Shown: one piece after another, positions 53,812 through 63,116 of the stretch | Layout: every line of letters begins with the position of its first letter | How positions within the stretch are numbered: the stretch's first letter is position 1 | NCBI RefSeq assembly: GCF_001723355.1 | Contig: NZ_LPWE01000013.1 | Span: 372,001-436,000 of the forward strand | From: Methyloceanibacter stevinii | Lineage (GTDB): Bacteria; Pseudomonadota; Alphaproteobacteria; Rhizobiales; Methyloligellaceae | Reading direction: 5' to 3' | DNA: 64,000 nt | The notes under the pieces: generated by a model | Databases searched by the model: none | The model's input: only the letters and a program-made list of their open reading frames with translations | Told to the model about the DNA's origin: nothing | Translations under genes and position numbers: made by a program

Positions 53812-55337
53812 ATTTCGACCTCACCGCGACGATCGTATTTGTCGTCCTGTTCGTGTTCGTCACTTGGGTCGGCTTCATCGCCGCGCGTTGGCGCAAAGCG
53901 GATCTCGATCAGCTCCATGAGTGGGGGCTCGGCGGGCGCCGCTTCGGCACGATCGTGACGTGGTTCCTCTTAGGGGGCGACCTCTACACGGCGTACACCT
54001 TCATCGCGGTGCCCGCGCTTGTATTCGGCGTCGGCGCGATGGGCTTCTTCGCCGTGCCCTATACGATCATGATCTATCCGATCCTGTTCCTTGTGTTCCC
54101 GCGTCTTTGGGTCATCGCCAGGAGGGAAGGGCATGTGACGGCGGCGGACTATATCCGCTTCCGCTTCAACTCGCGCTTGCTGGCGCTGGCGGTCGCACGG
54201 GGCTCGTCGCGACTATGCCCTATATCGCGCTGCAGCTCGTCGGCATGGAAGTGGTCGGCGCGCTCGGCTTCGACACACGGCTTTGCCGGGCACATCCCGC
54301 TCATTATCGCCTTCATCATCCTGGCCGCCTTTACCTATACGAGCGGCTTGCGCGCGCCAGCGCTGATCGCCGTGGTGAAGGACATGCTCATCTTCGTCAC
54401 GATCTTTGCGGCGATCGTGATCATCCCGGCTAAGCTCGGCGGCTACGGCGCGATCTTCGACGCCGTCCCGCAAGCCAAGCTGACCCTGACGCCGCCGACC
54501 GGTAACTCGCTCGGCAATTTCAGCGCCTACGTGACGCTGGCGCTCGGGTCGGCTCTGGCGCTGTTCCTCTATCCGCATTCGATGACGGGGATCTTGAGCG
54601 CCTCGAGCGGCCGGGTCATTCGGCGCAATGCCGCTGCGCTGTCGGCCTATTCCTTCATTCTGGGCTTGATCGCACTGCTCGGATACATGGCGATCGCGGC
54701 CGGGGTCGATAAGAACCCGCTACATGCGGCCGGCTTCGAACGCTACGGCGCAAACTTCGCCGTGCCGGCGCTCTTTCTCGACATGTTCCCGAGCTGGTTC
54801 GTGGGCGTCGCCTTCGCCGCCGTGGCCATCGGTGCACTCGTGCCGGCGGCGATTATGTCCATCGCTTGCGCCAACCTGTTCACGCGCAATCTCTATAAGG
54901 AGTATTGGCGGCCGAACTGCAGCGACGCGGAGGAGGCGCGTGTCGCCAAGATCGTGTCGCTCGTTGTGAAGGTGGGCGCGGTCGTCTTTATCCTGGCGAT
55001 CCCCCACAGCTATGCGATCCAGTTGCAGCTCCTCGGCGGCATCTGGATCATTCAGCTTCTGCCGCCGATCCTGCTCGGGCTGTTTACGCGGGGCTTCAAC
55101 GCGCACGCGCTGCTGCTCGGCTGGGCAGCCGGAACCGCAGTCGGGACGTATATGGCCGCCAGCCGCGGCTTCGTGTCGTCAATCTATCCGTTCGAGGTGC
55201 TGGGACTCACGGTCCCCGGCTATGCGGCGCTCTATTCGGTCATCGTGAACCTTCTCGTGGCCGTGGTGTTAAGTCCCGTGCTGGATCGCCTTTGGCCGCA
55301 GGCCGAACCGCTCGACCGGAACCCGATTCGCCGATAG
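53808..55337 (+). CDS. Sodium:solute symporter (SLC5 family), frame disturbed internally
   Basis: A 509-residue, about 13-span transporter of the SLC5/MctP type. The open frame is continuous but residues about 129-160 are read in the wrong frame: in another frame the DNA reads TGLVATMPYIALQLVGMEVV, the normal family block, and the frame returns at HGFAGHIPLIIAF. A lost C near 54198 and a lost GC near 54270 would explain it, total three bases, so the frame recovers. Substrate is likely a monocarboxylate or similar solute. Confidence 0.85.
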   Translation: MNFDLTATIVFVVLFVFVTWVGFIAARWRKADLDQLHEWGLGGRRFGTIVTWFLLGGDLYTAYTFIAVPALVFGVGAMGFFAVPYTIMIYPILFLVFPRLWVIARREGHVTAADYIRFRFNSRLLALAVARGSSRLCPISRCSSSAWKWSARSASTHGFAGHIPLIIAFIILAAFTYTSGLRAPALIAVVKDMLIFVTIFAAIVIIPAKLGGYGAIFDAVPQAKLTLTPPTGNSLGNFSAYVTLALGSALALFLYPHSMTGILSASSGRVIRRNAAALSAYSFILGLIALLGYMAIAAGVDKNPLHAAGFERYGANFAVPALFLDMFPSWFVGVAFAAVAIGALVPAAIMSIACANLFTRNLYKEYWRPNCSDAEEARVAKIVSLVVKVGAVVFILAIPHSYAIQLQLLGGIWIIQLLPPILLGLFTRGFNAHALLLGWAAGTAVGTYMAASRGFVSSIYPFEVLGLTVPGYAALYSVIVNLLVAVVLSPVLDRLWPQAEPLDRNPIRR

Positions 55338-55400
55338 GCTTCGTCCAGCTGTCTTCCCGCCACCGGGCGGGAAGTGAGCCTGCGATAGGGAGGGATCGTC

Positions 55401-55757
55401 ATGGCACAACACAATCCGCAGAGCCGCGGCTACTTGCTTATCGTCCTGGCGGCGATTGTGGTCTGCTTCGTGATTGCGCAACTCATACTCGGCGGCGGCG
55501 AGAGCGACACCCATACCGCGACGGAAGCCTCGGGAGGCCACCAGATGGAGGCGGCCGACCCAGGGCACACGGACACGATGTCCGAGGAAGAGGTGCCGCC
55601 CCGAATGGAGATGGGCGGCGCGGAGATGGATGACGGCGTATCGCCACCGGATGAAATGCAGGAGGACAGCACCCTCGACGCGCGGCCGGAGGCAATCCGT
55701 AGCGCGGCGCAAAGCCTTTGCGCGAAGCCAGGGATCGAGGCGGGATTTTCGGTGTGA
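55401..55757 (+). CDS. Membrane-anchored acidic protein
   Basis: A 118-residue protein with an N-terminal anchor (YLLIVLAAIVVCFVIAQLIL) and an acidic Met/Glu/Asp-rich outer part (MSEEEVPPRMEMGGAEMDDGV), similar in flavour to the acidic proteins at 23410 and 27058. GGGAGGGATCGTC precedes the ATG. No domain known. Confidence 0.6.
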   Translation: MAQHNPQSRGYLLIVLAAIVVCFVIAQLILGGGESDTHTATEASGGHQMEAADPGHTDTMSEEEVPPRMEMGGAEMDDGVSPPDEMQEDSTLDARPEAIRSAAQSLCAKPGIEAGFSV

Positions 55758-56108
55758 AGCCCGGTTCTCGGGGCCAAAAAAAGGAAGAGCCCCGGCGCGG
55801 GGAGTGCCGAGGCTCGTACGCATTACACAGAACGCACTACCTGCCCAGACCGAACTCTACTGGGCAGGGGGAGCATGGCGAGTTCCTATGGCAGTTCTAT
55901 GACGATTCGTTGTCAGTTAGTTTAATAACCACAGCCATTTGCGCCTGAGTTCTCAACCCGTTTGATGACGCTCAATTAGGGCCGGAAAGGCTGTCGGATG
56001 GCCTCTCGCGGGCGTCTGCGTGCGGCCACGCGCGAGGTGGCTTGTGCCATCCGGTGACGCATGCAAAATGCGCGTTGCGCATCTAAAAAGCTTCGCGAGG
56101 ACAGTGAT
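55758..56108. other. Non-coding interval with inverted repeat
   Basis: No gene supported. It contains nine-bp arms CCTGCCCAG (55840-55848) and CTGGGCAGG (55860-55868) with no T tail and, nearby, GC-rich short hairpins; these may be processing or terminator-like signals. Confidence 0.4.
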
Positions 56109-57095
56109 ATGCGGTGGCGCGGCCAACGGCAGAGCGAGAACGTTGAAGACCGGCGCGGAAGTGGCGGTGGGATCTTCCGGTTCCCATTTCCAGGCCGCGG
56201 CGGGATGCGCGTGCCGTCCAGCGGCGGCGGCGGTGGAAAAGGCGGCGGCATCGGCCTCCTCGGCATTCTGATTATCCTCGGTCTCGTGCTGTTCTTCGGC
56301 TTTGATCCCGGCTCCCTCATGCAAGGGTCCGGACCGACCGGCGGAAGCGGATCGGGATTCCCCGATATTCGTTTGCCGCAGCAACCCCGGACCACCAACC
56401 TTCCGGCGCCCGGCACGCAGGGCCAAATCACGAGGCCCCAGTCCTCGAGCGAAGACGATCTCAAGAGCTTCGTCTCGGTCGTTCTCGCGACCACCGAGGA
56501 CGTTTGGAACAATGTCTTCAACCAGCTCGGCGGGAGATATAGAGAACCCCGGCTGGTCTTGTTCGACGGCTCCGTACGCTCTGCCTGCGGCACGGGCATG
56601 TCGGCAATGGGACCCTTCTACTGCCCGGCCGATGAGAAGGTATACATCGATCTCGAATTCTACCGTGAACTGAAGAATCGGTTCCGTGCGCCCGGCGACT
56701 TTGCTCAGGCATATGTGATCGCCCATGAGGTTGGGCATCACGTTCAGAAGGTGTTGGGGATCGCCGACAAGGTCGAGGCGGCGAAGCGGCGAATGGGCCG
56801 CAGGGGCGGCAATGCGCTGCAGGTCCGCATGGAGCTGCAAGCCGATTGCTTCGCCGGCGTTTGGGCCCACCAAATGCAGTCAGACAAGGGTCTTATCGAG
56901 CCGGGCGATATCGACGAGGCCCTACAAGCGGCCAGCGCCATCGGCGATGATCGCATCCAGCGCCAGACCCAAGGTTACGTCGTTCCGGATTCGTTCACAC
57001 ATGGCTCCTCGGAACAACGAGTGCGATGGTTTCGCCGCGGATTCCAGAGCGGACAGCTTCAAGCCTGCGATACGTTCAATACTGATCAACTATAG
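56109..57095 (+). CDS. Neutral zinc metallopeptidase (YpfJ family)
   Basis: A 328-residue membrane-anchored protein: Gly/Arg-rich cytosolic start, one span (LLGILIILGLVLFFG, about 50-65), Gly/Pro linker and a peptidase domain with HEVGHH at 206-211, the zinc site, followed by the conserved ELQADCFAGVWAHQ. ATG 56109 is chosen by a GAGG site; the frame opens at 56061. Alphaproteobacterial relatives are common; substrate unknown. Confidence 0.9.
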   Translation: MRWRGQRQSENVEDRRGSGGGIFRFPFPGRGGMRVPSSGGGGGKGGGIGLLGILIILGLVLFFGFDPGSLMQGSGPTGGSGSGFPDIRLPQQPRTTNLPAPGTQGQITRPQSSSEDDLKSFVSVVLATTEDVWNNVFNQLGGRYREPRLVLFDGSVRSACGTGMSAMGPFYCPADEKVYIDLEFYRELKNRFRAPGDFAQAYVIAHEVGHHVQKVLGIADKVEAAKRRMGRRGGNALQVRMELQADCFAGVWAHQMQSDKGLIEPGDIDEALQAASAIGDDRIQRQTQGYVVPDSFTHGSSEQRVRWFRRGFQSGQLQACDTFNTDQL

Positions 57096-57229
57096 CACGA
57101 GGTCTGACGAGACATATCGTGCTTAGTGTGGTGCGTTGCCCCGCGAGTCAGCGTAGGCTGTATTTGCGGAATGGGGTCAATGAGGTGCGGTCTCTTGACT
57201 GTCCCAATAATCAATAAGCGGGGGGCCAG

Positions 57230-58471
57230 TTGGGTATATCCCGGTGGTTTGTGGCCGCAGCGTTCTTCGCTGTCTCGGCCCATGTCTGTAGCGTTGCAGG
57301 CGCGTCGGACGATGAGGTTGTTCTTGGCACCACGGTGCCGCTGACAGGGGCCCACAGGCGCGGCGGCGCCGATACCAAAAATGGATACGAACTTGCCATC
57401 CGCCAGGTGAACGGCCGGGGCGGGGTCGTGGTGAACGGAAAGCGCTATCGCCTCAAGGCGCGCTACTACGACGACAAGTCCGATCCGTTGCAGGCGCAGG
57501 AACTGATCGACCGGCTGATTCACACAGACGGCGTGAAGTTCATCCTGGGCCCGTACCATGCCGGGCAGAATCGTGCCGTACTGACGACGATTGAGCGCAA
57601 TCGTGTCCCCATGGTCGACGCGCATTCGGTCGCGAGGGGGCAGGGAACCCGCAGCAGAAGCCGCGGTTATTCTTTCGCCGTCGCCGCGACGCCGGACCAG
57701 TACTTCACACCGGCCCTCGAATTCGCTGCGGCTTTTGCCGCCAAGTTCGGTAAAGCCGCGAACGATCTGCGGATCGCCATGGCGACCGAGGACGATTCGT
57801 TCTCACGCGAAGTACGCGTCGGCATCCTGTCCGATGTTCGGCGACTCGGGATTGCATGCGTCATCGACGACCAATTGCCCGAGAACTTCGAGAGCATGCC
57901 CGCGACGCTGGATAAGGTGAAGAAGCTCAAGCCGGACATCTTCTTGGTATCGGGGCACGACGAGACAGCCATGACGGCGGTCAGCGAAATCGAGAAAGCA
58001 GGCGCAAGCGTGCCGATGGTTGCGGTGACCCATTGCCAAACCGCGCGGCTCGCACAGCAGGGCGATCGCTCCTCGAACTTCGTTTTTTGCCCGGTGCAAT
58101 GGGATCGTGCGGCGAAGCACGAGGGTGCGCTGTTCGGGACGAGCGAGGAATTCGCACGCGTGTACGAGAAGGCCTACGACCATGAGCCGACGTCAGTTGC
58201 GGCGCAGGCCGCGGCTGCGGTCTATGTCTTTGCCGATGCATTCAACCGTGCACAGAGCTTCGAACCCGAGGAGGTGCGTGACGCCATCTCGGCCACGGAC
58301 CTCGATACGTTTTTCGGACACATCAAGTTCGACTCGCAGGGCACGAACAGTGAAAAGTCTTTGATGCTGACCCAAATCATCGATGGTGATTATGTGCTCA
58401 TCGCACCGCATGCCTGGGCGGAGCAAGAGCCGGTACTTACGAAACCGGCGGTCACCGAACAGGCGCCATAA
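57230..58471 (+). CDS. Periplasmic branched-chain amino acid-type binding protein
   Basis: A 413-residue ABC transporter substrate-binding protein of the Leu/Ile/Val family. Signal peptide about 1-24, then VVLGTTVPLTGAHRRGGADTKNGYELAI, KFILGPYHAGQNRAVLTTIERNRVPMV and FGHIKFDSQGTN. Start TTG 57230 has GGGGGG upstream. No permease or ATPase lies beside it, so it is an orphan binding protein or has a signalling role. Confidence 0.87.
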   Translation: MGISRWFVAAAFFAVSAHVCSVAGASDDEVVLGTTVPLTGAHRRGGADTKNGYELAIRQVNGRGGVVVNGKRYRLKARYYDDKSDPLQAQELIDRLIHTDGVKFILGPYHAGQNRAVLTTIERNRVPMVDAHSVARGQGTRSRSRGYSFAVAATPDQYFTPALEFAAAFAAKFGKAANDLRIAMATEDDSFSREVRVGILSDVRRLGIACVIDDQLPENFESMPATLDKVKKLKPDIFLVSGHDETAMTAVSEIEKAGASVPMVAVTHCQTARLAQQGDRSSNFVFCPVQWDRAAKHEGALFGTSEEFARVYEKAYDHEPTSVAAQAAAAVYVFADAFNRAQSFEPEEVRDAISATDLDTFFGHIKFDSQGTNSEKSLMLTQIIDGDYVLIAPHAWAEQEPVLTKPAVTEQAP

Positions 58472-58509
58472 GCGCCTGGCCGCGAAATCTCGCAGGACCT
58501 AGTAGAACC

Positions 58510-59498
58510 CTAGAGGGCGTCTCCGGCGTAGACGGTCGCCGCGCAGGGCCGGTCCGCCCGCTTGAACAGCGAGCAGGCACCCTCGGCATCCTGGGCATTG
58601 GCGAACGGCCCGGCGATCAGACGCCAGCCATTGTCCGGACCGCGAACGCGCCGGGGCTGCAGCCCCGCGACCAGCGCCGCATGCTTCGTGAGATATTCGC
58701 GCCATAGCGGGCGTAGCTCGTCGCGTTTGGCCACGCTGCCGATTTCGATGCCGTAGCGCGTGGAGCCGTCATTGGCGGCCGGCGGTAAGGCGACCGGATC
58801 CAAGGCCGCGACATCAGTGCGCTCCTCGACGACCTGAGTTTGCGCCGGTGCAGCAGGTGGGGCTGCGGCCGCGACAGGAGGCGCCGGGGGCGGTGGCGCG
58901 GGTTCAGCAGGTTTCGGGGGCGCAGGAGCCGCGGCGACGGCAGGCTTCGGAGGCTCGGGCGTGGCCATGGCAGGCTTTGGTGGCTCCGGCGGCGCGGCTG
59001 CAGCAACTGGCGGTGGCGGAGCCGGTTTCGGCGTCTCAGCGCCTTTGGCGCCGGAGCGGGCTTCGGCGCGGCCTGTGCCGCAGGTGCCGGCGGCGCGGCT
59101 GTAACGGCTGATGCTTTCGGGAGCGGCTCCAGCTTAGGCATCGCGCGGGGCGGCGACGTGGAGACGGAATTGGAGGGCGGCAGTTTCGCCGCTGGTCCAA
59201 TGAAGCTTTCGATTGGCCGCAGTCGCTTGTCCAAGGTCGCCAAATGCTGTGAAAGCGTTTGCAGATTGGCGTCGATGACGCCCAATTGTTCCGCTGACAG
59301 ACCTGCTTGGGCGGCCGGCGCGGAGGCGGCGGGCGCAGAGGACGCAGGCGCGGCCATCTGGGGCGTCCGGCTGACAGCCGGTGCGGCGCCGGTGAAAAGC
59401 GTGAACAGGTAATATGCGGAGAGGCCGCCAAGGGCGATCCATAGTACGGAGACTACGGTCCGGACCGTACCGGACGTGCCAACACGCCGTCGTGCCAT
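58510..59498 (-). pseudogene. SPOR-like membrane-anchored protein, frameshifted near 59040
   Basis: The rejoined protein is about 329 residues: a short basic cytosolic part, one span (VVSVLWIALGGLSAYYLFTLF), an Ala/Pro-rich linker with a coiled-coil bit and a C-terminal SPOR-like domain (TRYGIEIGSVAKRDELRPLWREY to GWRLIAGPFANAQDAE) that binds denuded peptidoglycan. The reading frames switch near 59040; adding one G gives KAAETPKPAP. It diverges from glmU by about 260 bp. Confidence 0.78.
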
Positions 59499-59759
59499 GG
59501 GAAATCTCCTCTCGCCGCGTCCGCGGCGCTTGCCGCCGGACGCATCCCCTCAAATCGTTGAGCCGAAGCTGCAAATCGGAGATTACCCGCTTCATTCCAC
59601 GGGTCAATTTTTCCCGTACCGTAACCCTCTCATGACAAGAATTGGAGTTCAGTGCGGTGGCCCTGAGCGCTGCTATGGACTAGATAGGGCGCGGTTTCTG
59701 AAAAACTCAGGGGGTTGCCGGTCCGGGCTCCCGAAAGCGCATAGGATTTACGAAGTCAG

Positions 59760-61109
59760 ATGACACAGGCTCTCGCCGTCGTCCTTGCTGCGGGCAAGGG
59801 CACCCGCATGAAGTCGGATCTGCCCAAGGTCCTCCATCGCCTGGCCGGCGCGCCCATGCTCGCGCATGTGCTCGGAGCCGCTGCCTCGGCTGGCGTCAAG
59901 CGCGCGGCTCTCGTGATCGGCCCGGGCATGGAGGCCGTGGGTGAGGCGGGATTGTCCGTTGTGCCCGAGGCGCAAGTGTTCGTGCAGGCTGACCAGATGG
60001 GCACCGCCGATGCGGTGAAGTCGGCCGCGCCGGCCTATGAGGGCGCGGACGGTCCGGTGCTGGTTCTTTACGGCGACACGCCGCTCCTGCGGCCCGAAAC
60101 GCTGAAGGCTGTCCTGGGCGAACTGGAAGCGGGCGCCGATCTCGTCGTCATCGGTTTCGAGGCGGCCGATCCTACCGGCTATGGCCGTCTGCTCTTCGAC
60201 GACAAAAGCCGGCTTGCGGGGATCCGCGAGGAGAAGGATGCCACCGCCGCCGAGCGTGCGCTGACGCTCTGCAACTCGGGCATCATGGCCTTCCGGTCGG
60301 GCAAGACGCTGTCGGGCCTGATCGCGCGCATCGGCAACGACAACGCCAAGGGCGAGTACTATCTCACCGACGCGGTCGGGCTGGCGTATCAAGACGGACT
60401 GCAGACGCGTGTGGTCCTGTCGAACGGCGAGGAGGTTCTCGGCGTCAACTCGCGGTCGGAACTGGCGGTTGCCGAAGCGCTGATCCAGCGGCGGCTGCGC
60501 GCCGCGGCCATGGAGCAGGGCGCGACCCTGATTGCTCCGGAGACCGTCTTCTTCAGCTACGACACCGTCATCGGCCGCGATGTGCTGATCGAGCCCAATG
60601 TGATCTTCGGACTGGGGGTCGCGATCGAAGACGGCGCAACCATCAAAGGTTTCTGTCACTTCGAACAGGCGCGGATCGGCGCGAACGTGACCATCGGACC
60701 GTACGCGCGGTTAAGGCCGGGTGCCGATCTGGCGCCAGGGGCCCATGTGGGCAATTTCGTCGAGATCAAGAATGCGCACATCGCCGAAGGCGCGAAGGTC
60801 AATCACCTCACCTATATCGGCGATGCCACCGTGGGGGCGAAGGCGAATATCGGCGCCGGAACCATTACCTGTAACTATGACGGCTTCGCTAAGCACAAGA
60901 CGGAGATCGGTGCCGGCGCCTTCATCGGATCGAACAGCTCGCTCGTGGCGCCGGTCAAGATCGGCGACGGCGCCTATGTCGGATCCGGCAGCGTGATCTC
61001 GAAGGACGTTCCCGACGACGCGTTGGCGGTCACGCGGGCAAAGCAGGAAGAACGCGCCGGCTGGGCTGCGAAGGTTCGGGAGCGGCGGAGCCGGGACAAG
61101 TCCAAATAG
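59760..61109 (+). CDS. glmU: Bifunctional UDP-GlcNAc pyrophosphorylase / GlcN-1-P acetyltransferase
   Basis: A 449-residue enzyme for the last two steps of UDP-GlcNAc synthesis, feeding peptidoglycan and lipid A. N-terminal VVLAAGKGTRMKSDLPKVLH nucleotide site, then a left-handed beta helix with hexapeptide repeats (ANVTIGPYARLRPGAD; VGAKANIGAGTITCNYDG). Complete. It is followed by glmS 142 bp downstream on the same strand. Confidence 0.96.
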   Translation: MTQALAVVLAAGKGTRMKSDLPKVLHRLAGAPMLAHVLGAAASAGVKRAALVIGPGMEAVGEAGLSVVPEAQVFVQADQMGTADAVKSAAPAYEGADGPVLVLYGDTPLLRPETLKAVLGELEAGADLVVIGFEAADPTGYGRLLFDDKSRLAGIREEKDATAAERALTLCNSGIMAFRSGKTLSGLIARIGNDNAKGEYYLTDAVGLAYQDGLQTRVVLSNGEEVLGVNSRSELAVAEALIQRRLRAAAMEQGATLIAPETVFFSYDTVIGRDVLIEPNVIFGLGVAIEDGATIKGFCHFEQARIGANVTIGPYARLRPGADLAPGAHVGNFVEIKNAHIAEGAKVNHLTYIGDATVGAKANIGAGTITCNYDGFAKHKTEIGAGAFIGSNSSLVAPVKIGDGAYVGSGSVISKDVPDDALAVTRAKQEERAGWAAKVRERRSRDKSK

Positions 61110-61251
61110 GGCAGGTCCGATACACTGCACTGCGCAACACGCAATAAAGCGATACAGCTCGTGAGTTGCGATGATGCCGGTGCCTAGCTAGCAACACTTA
61201 AGACCCGAAAAACACATGACGTATGGCAAGACGATAAGGGAGTAGAGGACG

Positions 61252-63072
61252 ATGTGCGGAATTGTTGGCGTCCTCGGTAAAGGGCCCGTCGCCGAGCTGC
61301 TGGTCGATGCGCTGAAGCGCCTCGAATACCGCGGCTACGATTCGACGGGCGTTGCGACCGTGGGCGCGCGCGACATCGAACGGCGGCGCGCCGAAGGCAA
61401 GCTGCGCAACCTCGAGGCGCTCCTGTCGGTGGAGCCGCTGGCGGGCAATGCCGGCATCGGCCATACCCGTTGGGCCACGCACGGGAAACCGAGCGAGTCC
61501 AACGCCCATCCGCATATGACCGACGATGTAGCGGTGGTCCACAACGGCATCATCGAGAATTTCCGCGAACTGAAAGCCGAACTCCAGGGCGAAGGCGCCG
61601 CCTTTACGTCCGATACGGACACGGAAGTGATCGCGCATCTCATCACGCGTGAGCTGCGCGATGGGAAGGACCCCATCGCTGCCGTCCATAAGGTGCTGTC
61701 CCACCTTCAAGGCGCGTTCGCGCTCGCGATGATCTTCAAAGGCTACGACGACCTCATGGTCGCCGCCCGGCAGGGGAGCCCGCTCGCCATCGGCTATGGC
61801 GACGGCGAGATGTACGTCGGCTCCGATGCGATCGCGCTGGCGCCGTTCACCGACAACATCGCCTATCTGGAGGACGGCGACTGGGCCGTTATCACGCGTG
61901 AAGGCGTGACCATTCACGGGCGCGACGGAGCCGTGGTCGACCGCAGCGTCGTGAAATCCAGCGGCGCCGGGCTCGTGGTGGACAAGGGCAATTTCCGCCA
62001 CTTCATGGCCAAGGAGATTCACGAACAGCCGGAAGTCGTCGGCCATACCCTGGCGCACTATCTGGACCTTGCGTCCAATCAGGTCGCGCTGCCGGACCTT
62101 CCGTTCGACTTCGCCAATATCAACCGGCTGTCCCTATCGGCGTGCGGCACGGCGTTCTATGCGTGCCTCGTCGCGAAGTACTGGTTCGAACGTTGGGCGA
62201 AGCTGCCGGTCGATGTGGATATCGCCTCGGAGTTCCGTTACCGCGAGATCGCGATGGATCCAGGCGGCGCGGCGCTGTTCGTGTCCCAGTCGGGCGAGAC
62301 GGCCGACACCTTGGCCTCGCTCCGCTATTGCCGGGAGCAGAACCAGCATGTCCTGTCCGTGGTCAACGTGCGCGAGTCCTCGATTGCGCGCGAATCGGAC
62401 GGCGTGTTGCCGACACTCGGCGGCCCCGAGATCGGCGTGGCCTCGACGAAGGCGTTCACCTGTCAGCTCACCGTGCTGGCGTGTTTGGCGATCGCCGCGG
62501 GCAAGGCGCGGGGCACGATCGGTCCCGAGCTCGAGGCCGAACTCGTGGAAGCCCTGGTGGAGGTTCCCCGGCACATGGCGGAAATTCTTCGCGATGAGTC
62601 ACCCTACGAGGAACTGGCCCACAGCCTGTCGAAGGCGCGGGACGTACTCTATCTCGGCCGGGGCACGAGCTATCCGATCGCGCTCGAGGGTGCGCTCAAG
62701 CTCAAAGAAATTTCCTATATCCACGCCGAAGGTTACGCCGCCGGAGAGCTCAAGCACGGCCCCATCGCCCTGATCGACGAGAGCGTGCCGGTCATCGTGA
62801 TAGCCCCGCGGGACGAGCTTTTCGACAAGACCGTCTCCAACATGCAGGAAGTTGCGGCCCGGGAGGGCAAGATCGTCCTCGTCAGCGACGCCGACCCCGC
62901 CAGCGTCGGCTGCGCGGTACAGACCACCTTGGCGGTCCCGACCGTTCACCCTTTCGTTTCGCCTTTGGTCTATGCTGTTCCGGTTCAGTTGATCGCTTAT
63001 TACACGGCGGTCTTCATGGGAACCGATGTGGATCAGCCTCGAAATCTCGCAAAGTCAGTTACGGTCGAGTAG
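61252..63072 (+). CDS. glmS: Glutamine-fructose-6-phosphate aminotransferase
   Basis: A 606-residue enzyme making glucosamine-6-phosphate from fructose-6-phosphate and glutamine. Cys2 of MCGIVG is the catalytic residue for the glutaminase half; the isomerase half has two SIS domains (SACGTAFYACLVAKYW and RGTSYPIALEGALKLKEISYIHAEGYAAGELKHGPIALI). The end KSVTVE is typical. It forms a UDP-GlcNAc pair with glmU. Confidence 0.97.
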   Translation: MCGIVGVLGKGPVAELLVDALKRLEYRGYDSTGVATVGARDIERRRAEGKLRNLEALLSVEPLAGNAGIGHTRWATHGKPSESNAHPHMTDDVAVVHNGIIENFRELKAELQGEGAAFTSDTDTEVIAHLITRELRDGKDPIAAVHKVLSHLQGAFALAMIFKGYDDLMVAARQGSPLAIGYGDGEMYVGSDAIALAPFTDNIAYLEDGDWAVITREGVTIHGRDGAVVDRSVVKSSGAGLVVDKGNFRHFMAKEIHEQPEVVGHTLAHYLDLASNQVALPDLPFDFANINRLSLSACGTAFYACLVAKYWFERWAKLPVDVDIASEFRYREIAMDPGGAALFVSQSGETADTLASLRYCREQNQHVLSVVNVRESSIARESDGVLPTLGGPEIGVASTKAFTCQLTVLACLAIAAGKARGTIGPELEAELVEALVEVPRHMAEILRDESPYEELAHSLSKARDVLYLGRGTSYPIALEGALKLKEISYIHAEGYAAGELKHGPIALIDESVPVIVIAPRDELFDKTVSNMQEVAAREGKIVLVSDADPASVGCAVQTTLAVPTVHPFVSPLVYAVPVQLIAYYTAVFMGTDVDQPRNLAKSVTVE

Positions 63073-63116
63073 ACTCTAGCCTCGGATTTGCCTGATTTCT
63101 TTGATTGAGCAAGGGC

